Shown piece after piece: positions 1 through 5,613 of a stretch of 6,004 nt of DNA (the first letter of the stretch is position 1; every line of letters begins with the position of its first letter). A program made the position numbers and the translations under genes. The stretch comes from Deltaproteobacteria bacterium (GTDB taxonomy: Bacteria > Desulfobacterota > Syntrophia > Syntrophales > UBA2185), in the NCBI GenBank assembly GCA_026388495.1, contig JAPLJQ010000201.1, forward strand, positions 1 through 6,004, read 5' to 3'. The notes under the pieces are model-generated. The model did no database searches, was not told where the DNA came from, and was given only the letters and a program-made list of their open reading frames with translations.

Positions 1-1002
1 ATCAATATGCAAGCTTTGTCCCTCCTTGCGAATCAGCCTGAGCTGAATTATCTTCATTACACGGATGCCCTGTTTCTCGACACGGAAACGACGGGATTGT
101 CAGGGGGAACGGGTACCCTGCCATTTTTGATCGGGATGGGCTGGTTTGAAGGGGAATCCTTTATCATCCGTCAGATATTTGTCCGGGACTTCACTGAAGA
201 ACGGGCTTCTCTGACTTTTTTCCTTGAGGTCGCAAAAACAAAACGTTTTCTTGTGACTTTCAACGGCAAGGCATTCGACGTCGGTTTAATTGCTGCGCGG
301 TTGATCATGAACCGCCTTCACGACTCCCTGTCGGGTCTCCCTCATCTTGATCTACTTCATCCGTCGCGTCGCCTTCTGGGGCACCGCACAGATAACAGCC
401 GTCTGTGCACTCTTGAAGGAGTCATTCTGGGTATCAGGCGCGAAGGTGATCTTCCGGGGAGTGAAATTCCGCGGCGTTATTTTGACTGGCTAAAATCCCG
501 CGATGCCCGATTCGTGGTTGATGTCTTTGAACATAACCGTTTGGACGTGCTGTCCATGGTTTCTCTTACCATGTACCTTGCGGAAATGCTCGATGACCCA
601 CGCATTATAGACTGCCCCGAGCCACATGACCTTATGGCCGCTTCCAAATTGCTGATAGACCGGGGACGCATTCCCGATGCCCGGTGTCTGCTTGAGTCTC
701 TCATTGACTCTGACAATGCGAATGTTGCCCGGGAATCACGTAAAGCCTTATCGCTCATATACAAGCGTGCCGGCCTCTGGGACAAGGCGATTGACATCTG
801 GGAGCTGATGATCACAGACGAACCGGGTAATGTTTTTGCCGCGGAAGAGCTGGCAAAGTGGTATGAGCACAGAAAACGTGACTTTAAAAAAGCACATAAC
901 CTAGTTCATCAGGCCCTCAGTTTTTCCCGGCACATGAGTGCCGCAGAAATAGAATCCCTTCACCACCGCCTTAATAGAATTAAATCGCGAATTGATTTTT
1001 AG
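1..1002 (+). CDS. RNase H-like (YprB-type) domain protein with C-terminal TPR-like helices, 5' partial
   Basis: A probable DEDD-type 3'-5' exonuclease or nuclease of the RNase_H_2/YprB family; its substrate is unknown to me. Counting from the first visible Met (base 7), the fold's acidic motif I is LDTETTGL with D25 and E27, motif II is FNGKAFD with D91, and motif III is HNRLDV with D180, so the metal-binding acids look intact. Residues about 207-305 form helix pairs resembling tetratricopeptide repeats (for example RGRIPDARCLLE and AGLWDKAIDIWE), suggesting a protein-interaction tail. The frame is open through base 1. The segment before LFLDTETTG resembles the middle of longer homologues, as I remember them, so the real start is probably left of the window and the ATG at 7 is internal. 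No Shine-Dalgarno sequence can be judged with six bases upstream. The gene looks more GC-rich than rpsA. The family call is firm; the biological role is unknown. Confidence 0.85.
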   Translation: MNMQALSLLANQPELNYLHYTDALFLDTETTGLSGGTGTLPFLIGMGWFEGESFIIRQIFVRDFTEERASLTFFLEVAKTKRFLVTFNGKAFDVGLIAARLIMNRLHDSLSGLPHLDLLHPSRRLLGHRTDNSRLCTLEGVILGIRREGDLPGSEIPRRYFDWLKSRDARFVVDVFEHNRLDVLSMVSLTMYLAEMLDDPRIIDCPEPHDLMAASKLLIDRGRIPDARCLLESLIDSDNANVARESRKALSLIYKRAGLWDKAIDIWELMITDEPGNVFAAEELAKWYEHRKRDFKKAHNLVHQALSFSRHMSAAEIESLHHRLNRIKSRIDF

Positions 1003-1030
1003 ATCGTTTTCGTTTTTGAATCATTTGATG

Positions 1031-1059
1031 TTGACAAATCAAAAAAGAGTACATAGCTT
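1031..1059 (+). promoter_or_regulatory. Candidate sigma-70 promoter for the small sigma-like gene
   Basis: A perfect -35 hexamer TTGACA lies at 1031-1036. At 17-base spacing the -10 position (1054-1059) reads TAGCTT, which matches TATAAT at only three of six bases, so the site would be weak or need an activator. The -35 sits in the loop of an AT-rich inverted repeat, TTTGAT (1024-1029) and ATCAAA (1038-1043), which could be an operator. The location, 103 bases between the end of one gene and the start of the next, suits a promoter. Read-through from the upstream gene is the alternative. Confidence 0.4.
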
Positions 1060-1097
1060 ACATCTCGTGCAATGAAATATTTCCGAAATTCACGATC

Positions 1098-1105
1098 AAA
1101 AGGAG
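1098..1105 (+). promoter_or_regulatory. Ribosome binding site that decides the start of the sigma-like gene
   Basis: AAAAGGAG ends directly against an ATG at 1106, leaving no spacer, so that ATG is a poor start. The in-frame TTG at 1115 lies nine bases downstream of the AGGAG core, a workable distance. I therefore place translation start at 1115. The ATG at 1106 would add three residues (Met-His-Ser). Confidence 0.6.
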
Positions 1106-1114
1106 ATGCATTCA

Positions 1115-1399
1115 TTGATCAACACATATAAGTGTAAAAAGAAGGGAATCCTGATTTCAGAAATTTGTCAGGACACAACGTGTGAATGGCGTCTGAAAAA
1201 TGAAACCTTTCTTAATTGCACGTGGGTAGCCTGCAATTACGGCCCTTTTACTCTCGAAGAGGTGGGCGAAATGATGGGGGTAACGAGGGAAAGAATACGA
1301 CAGATAGAGGCCAAAGCCCTTAAAAAGCTTCAGCATAAAAAAAGGCGGGACCAGTTGAGGGATTTTGCAGCTCCGGACAATGAATGGGATGTCACATGA
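1115..1399 (+). CDS. Small Cys-rich protein with a lone sigma-70 region 4 helix-turn-helix
   Basis: A 94-residue protein (97 if the ATG at 1106 is used). The C-terminal half, about residues 43-82, closely resembles region 4.2 of primary sigma factors: FTLEEVGEMMGV, then TRERIRQIEAKALKKL, the helix-turn-helix that in RpoD reads the -35 element. Regions 1, 2 and 3 are absent, so it cannot open promoters as a normal sigma factor. The N-terminal half has Cys7, Cys18, Cys23, Cys35 and Cys40, plus two Trp, with CEW and NCTW motifs; paired cysteines could bind a metal or an Fe-S cluster, but that is inference. I recall similar small proteins annotated as sigma-factor-like helix-turn-helix proteins, function unassigned. 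The upstream neighbour on the same strand is the RNase H-like gene, and ihfB converges from the right. Possible roles are a -35-binding regulator or a factor that modifies sigma-dependent transcription. The TTG start is chosen from Shine-Dalgarno spacing. Confidence 0.8.
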   Translation: MINTYKCKKKGILISEICQDTTCEWRLKNETFLNCTWVACNYGPFTLEEVGEMMGVTRERIRQIEAKALKKLQHKKRRDQLRDFAAPDNEWDVT

Positions 1400-1411
1400 C
1401 GATTTCTTGGT

Positions 1412-1430
1412 CTGGCTGACTCTCAGGCAG
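1412..1430. terminator. Imperfect hairpin between convergent genes, possible bidirectional terminator
   Basis: CTGGCTGA (1412-1419) and TCAGGCAG (1423-1430) pair at seven of eight positions around a three-base loop, with one G-G mismatch. It spans the 23-base gap between the sigma-like gene and ihfB, and runs into the ihfB stop. Neither strand has a following T-tract, so it is not a standard intrinsic terminator. It may slow polymerase or protect mRNA 3' ends. Confidence 0.35.
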
Positions 1431-1707
1431 ATGTGTTGATCATATGTCTGATTTCTTTACCCGATTTAAAAACGGGTATCCTTCGCTCCGGGAGATGAAC
1501 TGCTTCAGATGTTTTTGGATTTCTACCTGTTCTCGGGTTGCGGGTTTTAACCGTAAAGTTTCCGAATCCTCTGATTTCAATCCTTTCATCCTCTATCAAT
1601 GCCCTGATTAATGCATCAAAAATTACATGGACGGCGTAAGATACATCCTTTAAGGGATAGTCTTTGACTTTTTCCTGCACTGTTCTGATAAGATCTTTTT
1701 TTGTCAT
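1423..1707 (-). CDS. ihfB: Integration host factor beta subunit (HU/IHF family)
   Basis: A 94-residue HU/IHF-family protein that binds the minor groove and bends DNA, acting in nucleoid structure, recombination and promoter architecture. It aligns without gaps to E. coli IhfB as I remember that sequence, with about two-fifths identity. The block ERIEIRGFGNF (41-51) keeps Glu44 and Arg46, used by IHF-beta for sequence-specific contact. The beta arm RNPRTGRNPKT (56-66) carries the intercalating Pro64, and FKSGKEIR (80-87) closes the fold. These residues favour IHF-beta over plain HU. The alpha partner is not in the window. The start ATG overlaps the sppA stop as ATGA, and I see no good Shine-Dalgarno sequence before it, so translation is probably coupled to sppA. 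Lying downstream of rpsA matches the well-known cmk-rpsA-ihfB order. Confidence 0.9.
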   Translation of the reverse strand: MTKKDLIRTVQEKVKDYPLKDVSYAVHVIFDALIRALIEDERIEIRGFGNFTVKTRNPRTGRNPKTSEAVHLPERRIPVFKSGKEIRHMINTSA

Positions 1708-2627
1708 GACATGAATATGTCTGAAGGGTTGATCAAAGGCATAAACAGAAAATGTACGCCGTTAAATAGCTGCTTTTTCCCAATAAATTTTCCTTCAATG
1801 GCATTCATCATGTCTCCAAGGAGAAATTCCCACAATTTTGATCCCTTCTTTTTCGGATGTATAACCTCGGGTTTTCCCTGAATCCCCGCCATTTTTCCAA
1901 CGAGATCAACGGCATATCCCATATCGCCGATATCATCCACAAGGCCTATTATTTTTGCCTGACGTCCCGAAAAGACCCTCCCATCTGCAATCTTTCTGAG
2001 AGCCTCCTTTGATATCTTGCGGTCCCGGGCGACAACATCAAGGAATTGATCATATATGTCATCAACCAATTCCTGAATGAGTGATTTTTCTTCCTCCGTC
2101 ATTTCTCTCGAAGGGGATCCAATGTCTTTGTATTTACCGCTTTTTATCGCTAATGTTTTCAGTCCGATCTTCTTTAACAGCTCTTCCGCATTTGCAAAAT
2201 GCATTATGGCGGAAATACTTCCAGTTATAGTACCTGGATTCGCCACTATCTTGTCTGCGGCACAGGCGATCATGTATCCTCCTGATGCAGCGATAGAACC
2301 CATGGAAGCGACGACCTTCTTTTTTTTCTTCAACTGGACAATCGCCTCATATATTTCCTGTGATGGCGCAACACTTCCTCCGGGAGAATTGATTCTCACG
2401 ATAACGGCTCTGATGGTTTCATCCTGTCCGAACTGGCTCAACTGCTCAACGATGTCATTTGAGTCGCCGATAAATCCTTCTACGGTAACCACGCCGACAC
2501 GGTCTCGTATTGCAAATGAACGCTTCTGTCCTGTTACAGAACTTATTGCGTAAACAACTAAAAAAAATCCCAAAATTATAAGAAATAACAGACAAATTCC
2601 GAACAGAACTGGGTGTTTTTTTCTCAT
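1704..2627 (-). CDS. sppA: Signal peptide peptidase SppA, short form, S49 family
   Basis: A 307-residue inner-membrane serine protease that degrades cleaved signal peptides. Residues about 6-28 are a hydrophobic N-terminal membrane anchor after a basic MRKKH start; the rest would be extracytoplasmic. The catalytic domain shows INSPGGSV (80-86), the nucleophile Ser115 in AASGGYM, and the general base Lys167 in SGKYKDIGSP. The 52-residue Ser-Lys spacing matches the Bacillus SppA dyad as I know it. The length fits the single-domain form, about half of E. coli SppA. It begins 7 bases after the rpsA stop with no recognisable Shine-Dalgarno sequence, and ends in a four-base overlap with ihfB, so it is probably translated by reinitiation or coupling. 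The catalytic residues are intact, so I expect an active enzyme. Confidence 0.93.
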   Translation of the reverse strand: MRKKHPVLFGICLLFLIILGFFLVVYAISSVTGQKRSFAIRDRVGVVTVEGFIGDSNDIVEQLSQFGQDETIRAVIVRINSPGGSVAPSQEIYEAIVQLKKKKKVVASMGSIAASGGYMIACAADKIVANPGTITGSISAIMHFANAEELLKKIGLKTLAIKSGKYKDIGSPSREMTEEEKSLIQELVDDIYDQFLDVVARDRKISKEALRKIADGRVFSGRQAKIIGLVDDIGDMGYAVDLVGKMAGIQGKPEVIHPKKKGSKLWEFLLGDMMNAIEGKFIGKKQLFNGVHFLFMPLINPSDIFMS

Positions 2628-2634
2628 GGATGGA

Positions 2635-4410
2635 TCAGCTTTCTGAATCCATAATTTTTACATCGGCCATGACTTTGCCGAGATTGGAACCGACATTTTC
2701 TTTGTTGTTGATATACTGATTAACGGAATATCCATCATTTGCCGACTCGTAGTCTTTTATGCTCAACCTTATCTTTTTAGTTTTAACATCGATACTTTTG
2801 ACGACCGCTGACACAATATCTCCGACAGCATATAACTCAGAACAAGACTTTACTCTTTTCTGGCTTAATTCCGAGATATGGACGAGACCTTCAATACCTT
2901 CTTCGATTTCAACAAAAATACCGAAATCCGTAACATTGGTTACTTTGCCCTTGATAATGGAACCCGGAATATATTTTGAACTAAGTTCGTCCCACGGGTT
3001 TTTTTCCACCTGTTTAATGCCAAGAGAAAATTTTTCATTTTCGACATCTACATTTAAAACCATTGCCTCAATTTCCTGTCCCTTTTTATATAATTCCGAT
3101 GGGTGCTTTATCGTATGTTTCCAGGATATGTCTGATATGTGAACCAACCCATCAATGCCATCTTCGACGCCCACGAAGAATCCAAAATTTGTGATGTTTC
3201 TGATAACGCCCTTTACTACTGTTCCTTCGGGATATTTCTGTTTCAGAGTTTCCCACGGATTGGTTGTTGTCTGTTTGAACCCGAGGGATATCCTCTTTGT
3301 TTCAGGATTAACGTCGAGGACCATCACGTTGATGGTTTCACCAACCGACATGACCTTTGAAGGATGCTTGATTTCTCTCGTCCAGAACATCTCAGAAACA
3401 TGGACGAGACCTTCTACGCCAGGTTCAAGTTCCACAAAAACCCCATAATCGGTTAAATTCACGACTTTCCCTTCTGTGATGGAACCAACGGGATATTTCT
3501 CTGATATCTTTTCCCAAGGATTTTCCGTTAATTGCTTTATGCCCAGAGACACCCTCTCCTTTTCCCTGTCAAACGATAGAACCTTTACTTGTATTTTATC
3601 CCCCTTGGAAAAACTCTCTGATGGTCTTGTTATTCTTCCCCATGATATATCCGTTACATGAAGAAGACCATCTATTCCCCCCAAATCTATAAAAAGACCA
3701 TAGTCTGTTATGTTCTTAATTATCCCCTCTACAACGTTACCTTCTTCCATGTCTTCGAGCGTCTTCTTGCGGACTGATTCTCTTTCTTTTTCAAGAATTG
3801 TTTTCCGTGATAACACGACATTGCTTCTCTTTCGATCATATTTAAGGACATGAAACATCATACTTTGACCGACATACTTATCCAGATCTCTTATGGGTCG
3901 TATGTCGATCTGTGAACCCGGCAAAAAAGCCATTACGCCAATATCCACAGAAAGACCGCCTTTAACCCGCTGTAATACCATTCCTTTTATCGGGATATTT
4001 TGCTCATACGCATTCTTTACATCATCCCAAACCTTTATTTTTGCCGCTTTATCTCTGGAAAGAACCAAATTACCATCAGAATCTCTTTTGTCCACAAGGA
4101 CTTCAATGTCATCCCCTACATTGACAATGATATCTCCCTTATCATCTTTCAGTTCTCTTGCCGGAATATAACCTTCAGTCTTCCAGCCTACATCCACCAT
4201 GATAACGTCGTTATTTATCTGTACAACCTTACCGGTTACGATTTCGCCAAGCTGAACATTCTGCAAACTTTTCTCATAAAGTTCTTTGAAGCCAAGATCT
4301 TCTTCTTTTCCCGATGTTTTTTTACCTGATACATTTTCCTGTGAAGATTCTTGCGCTCCCTGTTCGCTGATTTCTTGACTTTCTAAAATTAAGTTATCTC
4401 CGTTAACCAT
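2635..4410 (-). CDS. rpsA: 30S ribosomal protein S1
   Basis: A 591-residue S1 protein that binds mRNA and helps dock it on the 30S subunit. Six S1/OB-fold domains lie at about 55-120, 139-203, 223-292, 309-380, 395-466 and 483-552. Domains 3-6 are close repeats with an 86-87-residue period, each carrying a T-D/N-Y/F-G-x-F core and a GLVH/GLLH strand; NPW recurs after domains 3, 4 and 5. Domains 1 and 2 are divergent, as expected for the ribosome-anchoring half. The first 50 residues are acidic and Gln/Ser/Glu-rich and the last 35 look disordered. An ATG at 4443 would give 602 residues, but it has no Shine-Dalgarno sequence, whereas the ATG at 4410 has AGGGGGT nine bases upstream. The gene follows cmk and precedes sppA. 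The six-domain layout separates it from four-domain Gram-positive homologues. Confidence 0.95.
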   Translation of the reverse strand: MVNGDNLILESQEISEQGAQESSQENVSGKKTSGKEEDLGFKELYEKSLQNVQLGEIVTGKVVQINNDVIMVDVGWKTEGYIPARELKDDKGDIIVNVGDDIEVLVDKRDSDGNLVLSRDKAAKIKVWDDVKNAYEQNIPIKGMVLQRVKGGLSVDIGVMAFLPGSQIDIRPIRDLDKYVGQSMMFHVLKYDRKRSNVVLSRKTILEKERESVRKKTLEDMEEGNVVEGIIKNITDYGLFIDLGGIDGLLHVTDISWGRITRPSESFSKGDKIQVKVLSFDREKERVSLGIKQLTENPWEKISEKYPVGSITEGKVVNLTDYGVFVELEPGVEGLVHVSEMFWTREIKHPSKVMSVGETINVMVLDVNPETKRISLGFKQTTTNPWETLKQKYPEGTVVKGVIRNITNFGFFVGVEDGIDGLVHISDISWKHTIKHPSELYKKGQEIEAMVLNVDVENEKFSLGIKQVEKNPWDELSSKYIPGSIIKGKVTNVTDFGIFVEIEEGIEGLVHISELSQKRVKSCSELYAVGDIVSAVVKSIDVKTKKIRLSIKDYESANDGYSVNQYINNKENVGSNLGKVMADVKIMDSES

Positions 4411-4543
4411 TAAACAAATACCCCCTGAATTTTTATAGACCATTTTTAAGTAGTATCAGGTAACACACTGATTTTGAAATATCAAGTTAATTCCACTTAA
4501 AAAATCGTTGCAGTCAGAGCAATATTTCTTGAAGCCATTGAAT
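4411..4543 (-). other. cmk-rpsA intergenic leader
   Basis: A 133-base AT-rich gap between the cmk stop and the preferred rpsA start. On the minus strand it holds a four-base stem TTGC/GCAA followed three bases later by six T's (4499-4504), too weak to call a terminator. A TTGATA hexamer (4480-4485) has no good -10 at normal spacing. The gap is long enough for an rpsA promoter or the translational control known for S1 mRNAs elsewhere, but I cannot point to a specific element. Confidence 0.4.
4420..4426 (-). promoter_or_regulatory. Ribosome binding site deciding the rpsA start
   Basis: On the minus strand AGGGGGT pairs with the anti-Shine-Dalgarno ACCUCCU through six standard pairs and one G-U wobble, nine bases before the ATG at 4410. 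The longer-frame ATG at 4443 is preceded by an AT-rich stretch with no purine core, so the shorter protein is preferred. Confidence 0.6.
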
Positions 4544-5215
4544 TCATTGACGAGACTTGATAACCGAAATCATTGTTTCCAAAACGTCAGTTACCGACAT
4601 TCTCGTTGTATCAATTATTACGGCATCCGCTGATGGAATCAATGGAGCAATCTTTCTTTCCCGATCCTGCCTGTCCCTTCTGATCAGATCCCGTTTGATC
4701 TCCTGGTAGTCGATACGATCTCCCCGTTCCAGTAATTCTCTGTACCGCCTTTCAACCCTTTCTTCTACAGTGGCATCCATGAAAAACTTTACGTCTGCAT
4801 GGGGGAATATCACGGTTCCCGTATCTCTCCCTTCTGCGATAATGCCGCCATTTTTTCCCGACTCCCGCTGAACTTGCAACAGAATTTCTCTAACAAGAGG
4901 AATGGCTGATACCTTGGAGGCTATCAGCCCAATTTCCTCCGTCCTTAATTTATCTGTCACATCCTCATCATCCACCATAACCCTCATCCTTCCTCCCAAA
5001 TATTTCAGGTTGATCTTGATGTGAGGACATAAATCTTCAAGTTGTTCTCTATTTTCCCGTGAGATCCCGACCTGTATCATTTTGTATGCGACCACTCTAT
5101 AAAGGGCGCCCGTGTCAAGGTAAATATACGAAAGACGATGCGAAAGTGCTTTTGCAACCGTACTTTTACCGGCGCCTGCCGGACCATCGATTGTAATCAC
5201 AAATCCTTTTTTCAT
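4544..5215 (-). CDS. cmk: Cytidylate kinase
   Basis: A 223-residue cytoplasmic kinase converting CMP and dCMP to the diphosphates with ATP, in pyrimidine nucleotide recycling. The Walker A loop GPAGAGKST is at 11-19, the substrate motif LDTGALYR at 33-40, and the nucleotide-binding EGRDTGTVIFP at 128-138 with Arg130 and Asp131. The lid and C-terminal Arg-rich segment R-R-D-R-Q-D-R (179-185) also fits the family. Length is typical for the bacterial enzyme. The start ATG at 5215 has AAAAAGG five bases upstream. It is the first recognised gene of the minus-strand block. In many deltaproteobacterial genomes I recall aroA upstream and ispH downstream; neither is present here. Confidence 0.95.
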   Translation of the reverse strand: MKKGFVITIDGPAGAGKSTVAKALSHRLSYIYLDTGALYRVVAYKMIQVGISRENREQLEDLCPHIKINLKYLGGRMRVMVDDEDVTDKLRTEEIGLIASKVSAIPLVREILLQVQRESGKNGGIIAEGRDTGTVIFPHADVKFFMDATVEERVERRYRELLERGDRIDYQEIKRDLIRRDRQDRERKIAPLIPSADAVIIDTTRMSVTDVLETMISVIKSRQ

Positions 5216-5333
5216 ATAATCCTTTTTCCCGGCCTAAAGTCAGATGACCGGAGCCGTTTCACCTCCATGTCATGTTTTGCTATATAATCTCTTGAAGAAA
5301 GGCGACGCCGTTGTGGTGATAACGTCACGGAGT

Positions 5334-5374
5334 ATTGTGATTGGCTATAACACATTGATTGCCTTCATCACAAT
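5334..5374. repeat. Perfect 8-bp inverted repeat with TGTGA/TCACA arms
   Basis: ATTGTGAT (5334-5341) and ATCACAAT (5367-5374) are exact reverse complements separated by 25 bases. Each arm contains the TGTGA/TCACA half-site typical of CRP/FNR-family regulators, but the spacing is far longer than a single dimer site. Nearby, GTGA (5316-5319) and TCAC (5325-5328) form a second short dyad. It lies about 33-73 bases upstream of the rightward -35, where an activator or looping repressor could act. It could also be an RNA stem or chance. Confidence 0.35.
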
Positions 5375-5406
5375 CATAAAGGATCGTAGATCGTGTCATC
5401 GTCTTG

Positions 5407-5435
5407 TTGATAATACAGATTGAGCAGAATAAAAT
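5407..5435 (+). promoter_or_regulatory. Sigma-70 promoter for the M48 peptidase gene
   Basis: TTGATA (5407-5412, five of six to TTGACA) and TAAAAT (5430-5435, five of six to TATAAT) are separated by exactly 17 bases in AT-rich intergenic DNA, pointing at the M48 gene. Transcription would begin near 5442 and leave a leader of about 170 bases before the preferred start at 5614. This is the best promoter match I see in the window. Confidence 0.6.
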
Positions 5436-5613
5436 AATTGCAATAAACACGCAAAACAGATATTCGTGCACTCAGTCTGTCACATTTATGATACAAGAGC
5501 TAAAACGCATGCTACACGGCCCGTCTTATAAAAATGGAGAACTGACGCAAGAATACAACCATAATGTCCTTTACCGGAGGTCTCGCCCTTTCGGGATGGG
5601 AGTGTGTAAAAAT

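Larger units (their letters stand above)
5216..5613. other. Divergent intergenic region between cmk and the M48 gene, no recognised gene
   Basis: A 398-base region without a recognisable product. Next to cmk, on the minus strand, GGAGGTGA (5259-5266) is a perfect eight-base anti-Shine-Dalgarno match with no start codon in the following 40 bases. Around it are short inverted repeats: GGAG/CTCC across 5250-5266 and GTCA/TGAC at 5239-5248. A 47-codon minus-strand frame runs from an ATG at 5355 to a TGA at 5212, overlapping the cmk start as ATGA; an AAGG lies six bases before its ATG. A 59-codon plus-strand frame spans 5244-5423 over the same DNA but lacks a ribosome binding site. I recognise neither peptide. 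The right half holds the promoter and leader of the M48 gene. Confidence 0.5.

Noticed and set aside
477..815. A 112-codon minus-strand frame opposite the RNase H-like gene
   Set aside because: Its Ser/Arg-rich content is typical of an antisense shadow, and the plus-strand frame is clearly the coding one.
2077..2553. A 158-codon plus-strand frame opposite sppA
   Set aside because: sppA has an intact catalytic dyad and membrane anchor on the other strand; the antisense product has no family features.
2759..4329. Several plus-strand open frames of 61-127 codons antisense to rpsA
   Set aside because: They lie opposite a clearly coding S1 gene, have no recognisable domains, and are explained by the codon bias of the real frame.
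4452..4485. Possible rpsA promoter with TTGATA and TACCTG or GATACT on the minus strand
   Set aside because: At 17-base spacing the -10 matches only two of six bases, and the better -10 (GATACT) needs a spacer of about 22 bases.
4499..4524. Possible terminator after cmk: TTGC/GCAA stem and six T's
   Set aside because: The stem has only four pairs and a seven-base loop, and the T-run starts three bases later; too weak to terminate reliably.
5336..5372. A CRP binding site from TGTGA and TCACA
   Set aside because: The half-sites are 27 bases apart rather than six, so they do not form one CRP dimer site; reported only as an inverted repeat.
5244..5423. A 59-codon plus-strand frame between cmk and the M48 gene
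   Set aside because: No ribosome binding site, no recognised family, and it runs through the M48 promoter; kept only as part of the unexplained block.
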